From contig NC_044012.1 in the NCBI RefSeq assembly GCF_900496995.4, positions 1,302,001-1,366,000 of the forward strand: 64,000 bases of DNA, given 5' to 3'. Position numbers and translations under genes: made by a program. Source of the stretch: Aquila chrysaetos chrysaetos (Eukaryota; Chordata; Aves; Accipitriformes; Accipitridae). Shown piece after piece: positions 53,201 to 62,400 of this stretch. The notes beneath the pieces are model-generated. The model did no database searches. It was not told the DNA's origin and worked only from the letters and a program-made list of their open reading frames with translations. Each line of letters begins with the position of its first letter. Position 1 is the first letter of the stretch.

Positions 53201-55897
53201 CGTCAGTGGAGCCAAGTCTCCAGAGCTCCAGGTGCTGGGAGAACTGGAAGAGGAGCAGCCGGGCTTTCCTGGCACAGGAGACGAGGCGTCGCTGCGTGCA
53301 GAAACGGGCAGACTGTCATGAACCCGCAGCCTGGCAGAAAGGGCTGGGCCAAAGCCGAATTGCCCTGGGGGGCTGGAGACGCCAGGGTGGGGGAGAGGAA
53401 GGACTCGGGTCCCATGGGATGGGAGCCCAGAGATGGAGACCCAGCAGGACCAGCAAGACGGGCTTGCCAACTTCTACCCGCTCTGTGGCGGGAGCCTCCA
53501 GACGTGCCAGGGGCAGGGAGGGGACCCAGCAGGGCAGGGAGGGGACCCAGCAGGGCAGGGAGGGGACCCAGCAGGGCAGGGAGGGGACCCAGCAGGGCAG
53601 GGAGGGGACCCAGCAGGGCAGGGAGGGCCAGCCTTCTCCCGCAGGAAGAGCCAGCCCTGCCAGCCTGCCCTGCCAGGCGTGAGACCCCGCTCAGAGCGGC
53701 ACTTACGTGGGGGAAGGTGAATTTGCGGAGTGCGGCGTCATAGCCCTTCTTCTGCATCTTCTCCATCAGTGGGCGGATCACCAGCTGGGCATCCAGGCCT
53801 GAAAGCCAAGCAGAGGTCAGCCGAACCGGTACCGGGGGGAAGAGACCCAAGCCCTCCTTGTGACCGCAGCCAGTCCTACCCCCAGAGATAAGAGCCGTTG
53901 AGCTGTGTGCCACGGCTCGCACGTCGTGGGTGTGATGCTGGAAGGGCTTCGTCCGCACCCAGCGCTTCTCCAGGCTGCCCATCTTCACTGGCAGCAGCTG
54001 AAACTGGTAAGTGGCCCCCGTCGAGGTGCCCACAATGATGCTGTCCTCCTTCTGGTGAGAGAAACGGGGACGGGGTTTGCGGGCACAGACCGGGAAGAAT
54101 GAAAGGGCAGCACCGGGAGCAGGCAGGAACCGGCAGCTTCTCTCCCAGCCCTGCTCCTGCCGGCCCAAAGGCACCGAGCCAGGCAGCTCCTGCCTGAACA
54201 CCCCTGGCCCAGCACACAGGAGCCCAGACGGGCCCTGGCTGCCTGGGGGGCACACGGGGGGACTCGCCTACCTCCGACACGGCCAGCGAGAGGACGGCCG
54301 AGGTGCTGACAGTGTGGGACTCCGTCAGCGTCCCTCGCTGCCAGTCCCAGAACTGCACCCTCCCGAAGGAGTCCGAGGTGATGACGGTGCCGCTGGAGAG
54401 GAAGGCGATGCTCCACACGATGCACTCGCGCCTCACCTTCAGCACGTGGTAGTTCACCATGATCCTCTGGACGGTTTGGCCTGAGAGGCGGGAAGGACGG
54501 TTGGGGGTGACAAGGGGATCCCCTCAGAGCGTGAGACGTGCCGGTGCTGGCGGTCCTCGGGGCAGGGGACAGGGGACAGGCTGGGCTCACGCCTTGGGCT
54601 GTGAGTTACCGGAACAGACGTCAAAGACACGGAAGAAGTCGATGGAGCCGGCCGCTATGTGAGTGTCTGACGGGTGCCAGGAGAGGCAGAGGATGCGGCC
54701 TGTGGGGAAGGAAGCTCCCAGTGTGACCCCGTGGATTCACAGGCACTCGGTCACCGGGAGTGGGGCAGCCGGGATGGACAGAGGGGACGGAGGGACGATG
54801 CCGCCACAGTACCGAGCCCTCCCGGACTCACCTTTCCGCCTGTCCAGGTTCCGCTCAAACTGGATCCCCCCGGGCACGACTTGGAAGAGCTTAACCGAGC
54901 CGTCCTCGCAGCCGATCTGCGGGAGGGTCGGGATCAGCCCCGGTGGGCCGGGCGGACCCTCTCCCTCTGCCACCACCCCAGCCAGGCCGCCCCTGCTCCG
55001 GGGATGGGACAGCCATCCCGGTCCCGGTCCTCAGTCGCACTCACCGCCAGCTGCGTGCCGCTGCTGTTAGCCGCCATGCTCCAGATGGGCCCCCCGCAGC
55101 CATCGACGGAGCGGGCCACGCACAGCAGGGCCAGGTCGTATTCGGTGATGTCCCCGCTGAGGCCGGCTCCGAAAAGCCGGTCTCCCGCCGCCCAGCACAG
55201 CGCTTCCACCGACCGGGCCTCGTGCCCGGGGATCACCTGGGGAGGGAAACCCGTTACCCTGCTGCACAGCCCGGTACGGCCCGGTACGGCTCAGTACAGC
55301 CTAGTACGGCCAAGTATGGCTCGGTGCGGCTGCGTACAGCCCAGTATGGCTCAGTATGGCCCAGTATAGCTCAGTACAGCCAGGTATTGCTCAGTATGGC
55401 CAGGTATGGCCAGGTACAGACCGGTACGGCTCAGTACAGCCTGGTACAGCCAAGTACGGCCAGGTATGGCTCGGTATGGCCCAGTATGGCCAGGCATAGC
55501 TCGGTATGGCCAGGTACGGCTCAGTACGGCTCGGTACAGCTCGGTACGGCCAGGTACGGCTCGGTACAGCTCAGTTCGGCCAGATACAGACCGGTACAGC
55601 TCAGTTCGGCCAGATACAGACCGGTACGGCCAGGTACGGCTCGGTACAACCCGGTACGGCCAGGTATGGCTCCGTACGGCCAGATACGGCTCGGTACTGC
55701 CCGGTACGGCTCGGTAGGGCCCGGCCCGGCCGCCTCACCTTCTCCTGGAAGTAGTTGGCGGCGAAGTTGTAGACCTCGACGGCGCCGTCGGTGCGGGCCA
55801 GGGCCAGGCGGCTGCCGCGGGGCTGGCAGGCCAGGCAGCGCACTCCCGCCGGCACCAGGCCGAAGAACCGCACCCGGTGCACCTCGAACTCCCCCAT
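50268..55897 (-). CDS. UTP4: U3 small-nucleolar-ribonucleoprotein component UTP4 (cirhin)
   Basis: UTP4 is a t-UTP subunit of the small-subunit processome, needed in the nucleolus for rDNA transcription and 18S processing. Exons in order of translation: 55739-55897, 55045-55236, 54832-54916, 54610-54699, 54272-54480, 53880-54051, 53707-53798, 53195-53291, 52729-52793, 52477-52599, 52169-52328, 51746-51852, 51451-51546, 51022-51207, 50758-50868, 50268-50384, giving 686 residues, the human length. It forms tandem WD40 propellers; typical strands include GGPIWSMAANSSGTQLA and IGCEDGSVKLFQVVPGG. The C-terminus ends QQKKFGT. Exon 11 uses an unusual AAG acceptor. Intron 1 is filled by a 10-bp repeat and intron 7 by a 21-bp repeat. 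The gene is head to head with CHTF8. In human, a UTP4 missense variant causes North American Indian childhood cirrhosis. Confidence 0.97.
53521..53625. repeat. 21-bp tandem repeat, 5 copies, UTP4 intron 7
   Basis: Five identical copies of a 21-bp unit (GGGACCCAGCAGGGCAGGGA plus G) lie at 53521-53625, with part of a sixth just before. Because 21 is a multiple of three, one frame on each strand reads through as a seven-residue repeat, but the array is intronic. Confidence 0.95.
55271..55720. repeat. 10-bp minisatellite, 45 copies, UTP4 intron 1
   Basis: Forty-five consecutive 10-bp units follow the consensus YCRGTAYRGC (C/T, C, A/G, GTA, C/T, A/G, GC). Units vary by substitution but none is longer or shorter, so the register is kept over 450 bp. 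The array fills most of UTP4 intron 1 and ends 18 bp from its splice donor. A 30-bp higher-order duplication is visible near 55,571-55,630. Confidence 0.96.
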
Positions 55898-56483
55898 CCC
55901 GCCGCACCGGGACCGCCGCACCGGGACCCCCACACCGGGACCCGCTCCGCCCCACGTGCGCGCGGCGCAGCCGGAACCGGAAGCGCCCTCTCCCGGGGCG
56001 GAGAGGGAGGGGCGTGGCCGGAAGCGGAAGTAGCAACGCGGCGCCGGCGGGAGATTCGGGCGCTGCCGGGCGAGCGGCTCCGGCCCGACCCGATCCGGGG
56101 GTGCGGGATCGGGGCCGGGGGCGGGGGGGGAGCCTCGGGGGAGCGGGTCGGGGGCTCGATCGGGAGTGGGAGGCGGGAGCGGCCCCAGCCCGCAGAGCGG
56201 CCCGGCCCGGCCCCGCACCACCGGGGCCGCTGGAGGGCACCAGCGCCCCGCGCAACGGCGGCCCGGGGGGGCTGCGAGGCCCGGAGGGGTGGGGGGAGTC
56301 TGGGCATGGGGGTCTGTGGGGTCCGGGGGCAGCTGCTGGGCCCGGGATGGGGGGGGCTCGGCATTGGGGGGGTGCGGGGGAAGGCCCCGGGGCGGGGGCT
56401 GGGGGCTCCCGCCGCAACGGGGCCTGCCTCGTGTCCCCCCTGGGCTGACCGTGTTTCTGCCGGTGCTTTGCAGGGCCCGGAGC
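55898..56483. promoter_or_regulatory. UTP4/CHTF8 bidirectional CpG-island promoter and CHTF8 5' region
   Basis: The UTP4 start and the first CHTF8 coding exon lie 586 bp apart on opposite strands. The first 150 bp are dense in CpG and contain ETS-like GCCGGAAGCGGAAGTAGC near 56,019-56,036. The rest, to the AG at 56,472-56,473, should hold the CHTF8 untranslated first exon and first intron. Confidence 0.75.
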
Positions 56484-57042
56484 ATGGTGCAGATCGTCAT
56501 CTCCAGGTGAGGCTACCAGCCTTTTTTGGGGGGGGGGGGGCTGATCCTGCCCCCGGCTCTGCGCCCGCAGCCCCGGGCAGTGTTGGAGCCGTGGGGTAAA
56601 GGTGCCTCTCTCACCCGCAGCGGGGGTGCTGGGGGCCTGGCGCAGTGGGTGCTGGTGGAGCTGCAGGGTGAGGTTGAGCCCCGGCAGAGCGGCGAGCTGG
56701 CGGGGAGCCTCCTGGGAGACCTGCACTACACCCGTGAGGTGAGGCAGCCCACGCCGCCTTACCGGGGGACGGCTCCGGCAGCCGGGATCCTGCCTGCCCT
56801 CACCCTCTGCCTCTCGTTGCTCTCTCTAGGGGGTCCCCGTGCTCATCGTGGGCCACCACATCCTCTACGGGAAGGTGGTGCAGCTGGAGAAGCCCTTTGC
56901 CGTCCTGGTGAAGCGGGGAGCCGGCGAGCCCAGTCCCGCGGGGCCGCACGCCTGCTACACCGTCACCGCCCTCATCAAAACCAAACTCCTCTTCAAAACC
57001 CGCCCCAAACCCATCATCACCAATGTGCCCAAGAAAGTGTGA
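56484..57042 (+). CDS. CHTF8: Chromosome transmission fidelity factor 8
   Basis: CHTF8 with DSCC1 and CHTF18 forms the alternative RFC clamp loader that loads PCNA during replication and supports sister-chromatid cohesion. Coding exons: 56484-56506, 56621-56738, 56830-57042, giving 117 residues (human 121). The protein starts [20 protein letters not shown] and ends [11 protein letters not shown], both strongly conserved. The start is the first ATG after the acceptor at 56,472-56,473. A plus-strand AATAAA lies at 57,459-57,464. Human CHTF8 transcripts are also reported to encode a Pro/Gly-rich protein, DERPC, from another frame; I see no counterpart here. Confidence 0.95.
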
Positions 57043-58473
57043 AGACTCGGGCTGGCGACTGTGAGCTCTGCCCTGCTGCCAGGCAGCCCTGGGTGCTGCA
57101 GCCGGGGCTCAGGGCGATCCAGGGCCAGCCCTGGCCTCATCCGTGTCCTGTACAGAGTACTCCCAGGGCCACCTCAGGGTGCTGGGTCCTGCATCTGGGT
57201 ACCCAGAGCCCTTCCCAGGTCACCCGTGCCCCCTCTAACGACTTCAGTCCTGCGAGCTGCTGCGCTCCGGGGCACAAACGTGGCTGCTATCCCAGGCGAG
57301 ATGGGTCCTGGTGGGCAGTGACCTCCCACCAAGCCCAGACAGGGCTGTCTGCTCCACACACCGCCCTTTTTCTCTGTGCAAGTCTTTATTTTGACAAATC
57401 CATCAGGATATAAAAAACAGACTTTTCCAAAATATGAAAAAAAACCCGCAGGTTAAAAAATAAATAGATTTACAAACAATTAGCAATAAGTATGAATACC
57501 AAAGAGCTACAAAAGTCTCCTAAAAAACCTCATATTAAATTAAACAAAACAATCTAAAAGCTCAATTGTAGAAAGGTTTTTAAGCCCTGAAAAAAAGAGG
57601 GCCCAGGGGAGACGACCGGGTAAATTCCCCGGGGAGGGGAAAGGTTGGGAACCAGCTCTTCCCCGCCCTCCTCTGCATGCCCGAGCCCAAAACCCAGTGT
57701 CTCCCCGCTGTCTAGACAGACGCCAGGAAGGCAGCAGGGTTGGTACAATGGGGCCACAGTGACGCTCCGGCCAAGCCACGGCCCCGGTTTCCCCTGTTTC
57801 TGCATGCTGGGGTCCCCCCCTTGGCTCTTTGGCAAAGCTGAAGGGAGGTGCTGCCCTCCTGGGGCAGCCAGACCCCCCCTGAAAGGGGCTGGAGGGAGCC
57901 ACGGCGGGGGGGGGGGTCCCCGTGGGTACGTGCCCGCACATACAACAGCCGCGGGGCAGAGGCAGGCAGCACCAGCCAGCGGTGCTGGCACAGCGCCGGA
58001 CGGAGACGGTGCCCCGTGGGGCCATTTTGCCATAGCACCGTGGACAGGGGACCGTGAAGTCCCCACAGAAAGCACCGAAAGGTGGAAGACCCAGCTGTGG
58101 TGGTGGGGTGGGGGGAGCCTGGCCAGCAGCGCTCCACACAGCACGCCGGGATGCTCGGTACGGCACGGCGGGGACATTGCCATCAGCCCCCGCACGCGCC
58201 GAGGCTGTGCCCAGCCCGGTGACGGTCAGCCCCGGCTCGGCCTCTCCCCGGCCAGCAGCCAGGTTTGTACAGAAAAATGAAAATAAGAAAAAAAACCCAA
58301 ACAAAACAACAACAAAAAAAGCAAGACTTGATCAGAAACGCCGCGGCGGGCGCGCTCAGCGCTGCCCAGCACCCGATGGCTCAGTGCCGGCTGTGCCGGG
58401 GCTGGTGGCGGGGCGAGGGGGGGACCGGCGGCGGTCGCCCCAGCACGCGGGGCCACCCCGGCGCTTTCCGCGG
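57043..58473. other. CHTF8 and HAS3 3' UTRs, probably overlapping
   Basis: The plus-strand AATAAA at 57,459-57,464 would end CHTF8, while the minus-strand AATAAA at 57,385-57,390 would end HAS3 (3' UTR about 1.1 kb). The two signals are placed so that the transcripts overlap by about 100 bp. The region 57,400-57,550 is AT-rich. No gene was recognised in the open frames here. Confidence 0.7.
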
Positions 58474-60803
58474 TCAGACCTCGGCAAAGGCCAGCCCGCA
58501 CTGCTCCTGCCGCTTGCCGCAGCGCCGGGCGACGATGGCCAGGTAGAGGGTGAGCAGGGCCACCCAGTAGCAGGCGTAGAGGATGGCACCCGAGACGAGG
58601 AAGGCCACCTCGGTCTCGCTGAAGAGGTCCTGGCTGTAGGCGGTGTAGGCCAGCCCGCCCAGCAGCACCGCCACCCACACCGACACCGGCAGCAACCCCA
58701 CAAAGTTAACCACGATGGTCCGGCGCCCCGACGTGCCCCAGCCCGACTTGTTGATGGTGGCGATGGCGAACATCTTGGCGGGCAGCAGGCTGGACATGTA
58801 GAGGAGGGCGTAGAGGGACATGAAGATCATCTCGGCGTTGCCCCGCAGGAAGCAGGCGTAGGTGGCCTTGATGATGCCCACCAGCTGCACCGTCAGCAGG
58901 AAGAGGAGGATGTTCCAGATGCGGCCGCGGTAGAAGAGCTGGATGACGGTGGCGATGAGGAAGAAGGGGAAGAAGCCGGTCACCACCGACTCGTAGGTCA
59001 TCCAGAGGTGATGCTTGTGGAACCACAGGGCGTTGTAGAGCCACTCGCGGAAGTAGGACTTGCTCCAGCGGGTCTGCTGGTTGAGCCAGCGCAGGTAGCG
59101 GGTGGGCGTCTCCGTCAGGCACTTGGAGCGAGCCGTGTACTTGGTCTGGTAGCCCAGGCTGAGCACGCGGTTGGTGAGGTGCCGGTCGTCCCCGAAGCTG
59201 CACTTGCTGCCCAGGAAGGTCTGGTGGTACCAGTCCTCGAGGAACTGCTGCAGCAGGGCGTTGCGGTACATGCCCAGGGGCCCGCTGATGCACTGCACGC
59301 AGCCGAAGTAGGACTGGCAGGCACGCTCCACGTTGAAGGCCATCCAGTACCGCACGCTGCTCAGGAAGGAGATCCACGAGTCGTACTTGTTCAGGATCTG
59401 GGGAGGGGACGGACGTGAGCCCTGGCACCGCTGCAACCCCCTCCCTCCGCCCCGGCACCCTCGCCGCCCCCGGGGTGCCCTCCCTCGCGGCCGGGGTACC
59501 TGGACGTCGCCGCCAACGCCGCCGACGCGGGGGTCGGCCTCCAGGATGCGGAGCATCTCGGCGGTGCAGGCGGGGTCCAGCACCGTGTCTGAGTCACACA
59601 CCTGGGGGCAGAGGGAACGTCGAGCCCCGCTCCCGCCGCCCACGCGCGCCCGGCAGACGGCCCAGCCCGCAGCCGGGCAAGCCCGAGCCGCGGCCGGCGA
59701 GACGAGGCAGAGTCCCGGAGACCGGCAGGCGGTGGCAGGGAGCGGAGCGCCCCGCGGTGCCCGGCCACCGCTGCCCCGGGCCACCCAGCCCCGCCACGCG
59801 CACCACGGTGGGACCTGTCCCAGCCGCCACCCCTCACCCACGCGTGGGGGGGTCTGGCACCCCGCACGGTGCCACACGGGGTGACACCAGCCTGGGGCAC
59901 GTCCTGCCCGTGACACGGGGGATGCGCCGAGGAGGTGATGCGAAACCCTCTGGTGCGGGCAGGGCTCGACCCCTCGGGCCACCCCGGTGGCGATTCACCC
60001 CTCAACCCCGGTGCCGGCGGCTCGCAGCCGGTGGACGGGGCCGGATCCTGAGCCAGGCAGCCAGGTGCTGCCGCGGGCTCGGCCACTCCTGCTCCTCCCG
60101 CAGCCCCTCCGCCGGGTCACGCAGGCAGGGCGCTCGCTGCCCTCAACCCCCCCGCACCCACCCACCCGGCCCATGCATCCACCTGGATGTAATCCACGGA
60201 GTCTCCGAGCGCCCGGAAGGCCGTGTACATCACCTCCCGCTTCCCGCCCCACTTCTGGAGGATGCAGGAGTAGGTGGTGCCGCGCACCAGCGCCTGGACG
60301 CGGGCCAGCCCTTCCCGCAGCCCGGCCTCCGTCTCCCCCTCGCCCTGCGCGTGGAAGTTGCTCCTCCAGACGTAGCTGCCCGAATGCTCGGAGCCCATCA
60401 CGTCGTGGAAGATGTCCAACATGTAGGTGTCGTCGGGGCCGTTCCCGTCCACCACCATCACCACTTTGAGGTCGGGGAAGGCGATGCGCTTGACGGAGCG
60501 CAGGCACTTCTTCAGGTAGTCGGGATCCTCCTGGTAAGCGGCGATGCAGAGGGCCACCGAGCGCCCCAGCCGCACCGGCCGCCCCTCGCCCCGCATGCGC
60601 CGGTGTTCCAGGAAGGCGAAGAGGCTCTGGATGAAGAGGTGCAGCCCCAGGATGGCCCCGTAGAGCCCGAAGGAGAGGTAGTGCTTCTCCGTGTGGATGA
60701 ACTGGTAGCCCGTGACGTAGGCGGCCAGGATGCCCCCCAGCACCGCCAAGGCGAAGAGGCTGGTCCCGACGACGCGCAGGGCCGTGGAGAGGCTCACTGG
60801 CAT
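58474..60803 (-). CDS. HAS3: Hyaluronan synthase 3
   Basis: HAS3 is a plasma-membrane GT2-family enzyme that polymerises UDP-GlcNAc and UDP-GlcUA into hyaluronan and extrudes it. Coding exons in order of translation: 60183-60803, 59500-59601, 58474-59397, giving 548 residues (human 553). Two N-terminal membrane segments lie at about 13-35 and 42-65. The catalytic motifs are DSD at 210-212, GDDRHL at 310-315 and QQTRW at 348-352. About four C-terminal membrane segments follow, ending in [17 protein letters not shown]. The start codon is the first triplet of exon 2, directly after the acceptor AG. Introns 1 (60804-61746) and 2 (59602-60182) hold only GC-rich spacer, with a G run near 60,894-60,907. 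HAS3 is preferred over HAS1/HAS2 by sequence and by the CHTF8 neighbour. Confidence 0.96.
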
Positions 60804-61694
60804 CTGCGAGGGGGACCGGGCAGCGTCGGGGCAGGGCCGAGCGGACAGCCCGCGGCAGGACCCCGCCGCCTGGCCCCCCAGAAGGAGAAAACGGGGGGGG
60901 GGGGGGGAATCCCTCTCGTCTGCTGCCCCACGGCCACCCTGTCCCTCGCCGGCCGCCGGTTTCGGGGTGACACCTTTCCCGGTGCCTCCGCGGGGCCAGG
61001 CGAGGCGCGGGGGTCCGGAGCATCCCACCGTGCGCGGTGCCCGCGCCCACAGCCCAGCTCCGTCCAGCCGAGCGGGGACGCGGCCGCTCCCGGGCGACGG
61101 CGGGGCCGGAGGACGGGGAAGGGCACGGGGACGTCGGGGACCCGGCCCCACGCTGTCCCCCGGGGGAGAGGCCCTGCCCGCGCACGGCCGCCCGGAGCCC
61201 CCGGTCACCCCGACCGCCTGCGGCGGGACGCGGACCCCCAACCCCGCGGCGGGATGGGGACCCCGGGGACGGGCAGCGCGGGCACCCGCTCCCGCCGGCA
61301 GCGGCGGGGACTGCAGAGCTGCACAGGGGGGCACGGCCGTGGGGCGGGGGGGGGGGGGGGCAGGCAGGGCCGGGCAATGCAAGCAAAGGGCGGGGGGTGC
61401 GGGCAGGGGGACACGGGCAGGTGAGGGGGTGCAGGCAGGTGAAGGGGAGGGGGTGCGTGAACACGCGAGGGGGTGCGGGCAGGGGGCAGAGCCAGCCCCA
61501 GGGACCCCCGGGCCAGCGGCAGCGCCTCCCGGGCGGCCCCAGACCCCCCCCCCCCCCCCCCCCAAGCCCGGGCCCCGCAGCTCCCGGCTTCCCCCACCCC
61601 CCCCGCCCCGGGCCCCGCAGCCCCCGGTGCCGGCTCCACGCTGCCGGTGGGGCCGCGGCCGGTCTCGCAGCGCCGCGGGGGCGGGGACGCCCCG

Positions 61695-61742
61695 AGCCAC
61701 CGGGACCGGGACCGGGACCGGGACCGGGACCGGGACCGGGAC
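61695..61742. repeat. GGGACC hexamer repeat at the HAS3 intron 1 donor
   Basis: About seven to eight uninterrupted GGGACC units end inside the HAS3 splice donor, so the transcript reads GTGAGT followed by repeated CCCGGT. Confidence 0.92.
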
Positions 61743-61746
61743 TCAC

Positions 61747-61830
61747 CGTGGTGGTGCCGGTGCCGCCACTCGCCCCGGCCGCCGCCGCCGCCGCTGTGCG
61801 CCCGGCCCGGCCCGCGCAGCCCCTTTATAC
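61747..61830 (-). promoter_or_regulatory. HAS3: HAS3 TATA box and untranslated exon 1
   Basis: On the minus strand a GTATAAAGGG TATA box lies at 61,821-61,830 and a GTGAGT donor at 61,741-61,746. Transcription starting about 30 bp from the TATA box would give a 5' UTR exon of about 50 bp (61,747 to about 61,797), joining exon 2 at the start codon. A CpG-rich block surrounds it. Confidence 0.75.
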
Positions 61831-62034
61831 CGCGGCGGGGCCGGCACCGCCCGCAGCCCGCGGGGGGCCCCGCCCGGCACCGGCACCGGCACCGCCGGCA
61901 CCGCCACCACCCCCGGCACCGGCGCCGGCACCGGCACCGCCCGGCACCGCCCGCAGCCCGCGGGGACCCGCCCGGCACCGGCAGCACCTGGCACCGGCCC
62001 CAGCCCCGCACTGCGGGAGCGATGACCGGCACCG

Positions 62035-62400
62035 GCATCGCCCGGCACTGGTGCTGCACCGGCACCGGCATCGGCATCGCCCGGCACTGGCGCTGCACCA
62101 GCATCACCCAGCACCGGAATCACCCGGCACTGGTGCGGCACCGGCATCACCCAGCACCGGAATCACCTGGCACTGGTGCTGCACTGGCACCGGCAACAGC
62201 ATCACCTGGCACCAGAATCACCCGGCACTGGTGCTGCACTGGCACTGGCAACAGCATCACCTGGCACCAGAATCACCCGGCACTGGTGCTGCACCGGCTC
62301 CAGAATCACCCGGCACTGGTGCTGCACCAGCACCAGCAGCACCCAGCACCGGCATCGCATGGCACGGTGGCAGCCGTCACGGGCACCGGCACAGCACCGC
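62035..62400. repeat. GGCACTGGTGCTGCACC-type minisatellite upstream of HAS3
   Basis: A degenerate repeat based on GGCACTGGTGCTGCACCGG and ATCACCCGGCACC alternates for about 365 bp. Two copies of a 55-bp unit at about 62,171-62,225 and 62,226-62,280 are nearly identical. A related GGCACC-rich stretch runs from 61,870 to 61,995. Confidence 0.85.

Noticed and set aside
53521-55720. Regular repeats that could suggest a CRISPR-like array
   Set aside because: Units are directly adjacent with no unique spacers and lie in vertebrate introns; they are minisatellites.
54943-56448. 501-codon plus-strand open frame with RYGSV-like repeats
   Set aside because: The repeats are the 10-bp minisatellite read in three frames, within the UTP4 gene.
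59415-61424. 669-codon plus-strand open frame
   Set aside because: It runs antisense through HAS3 exons and introns; HAS3 itself is certain, so this is a shadow.
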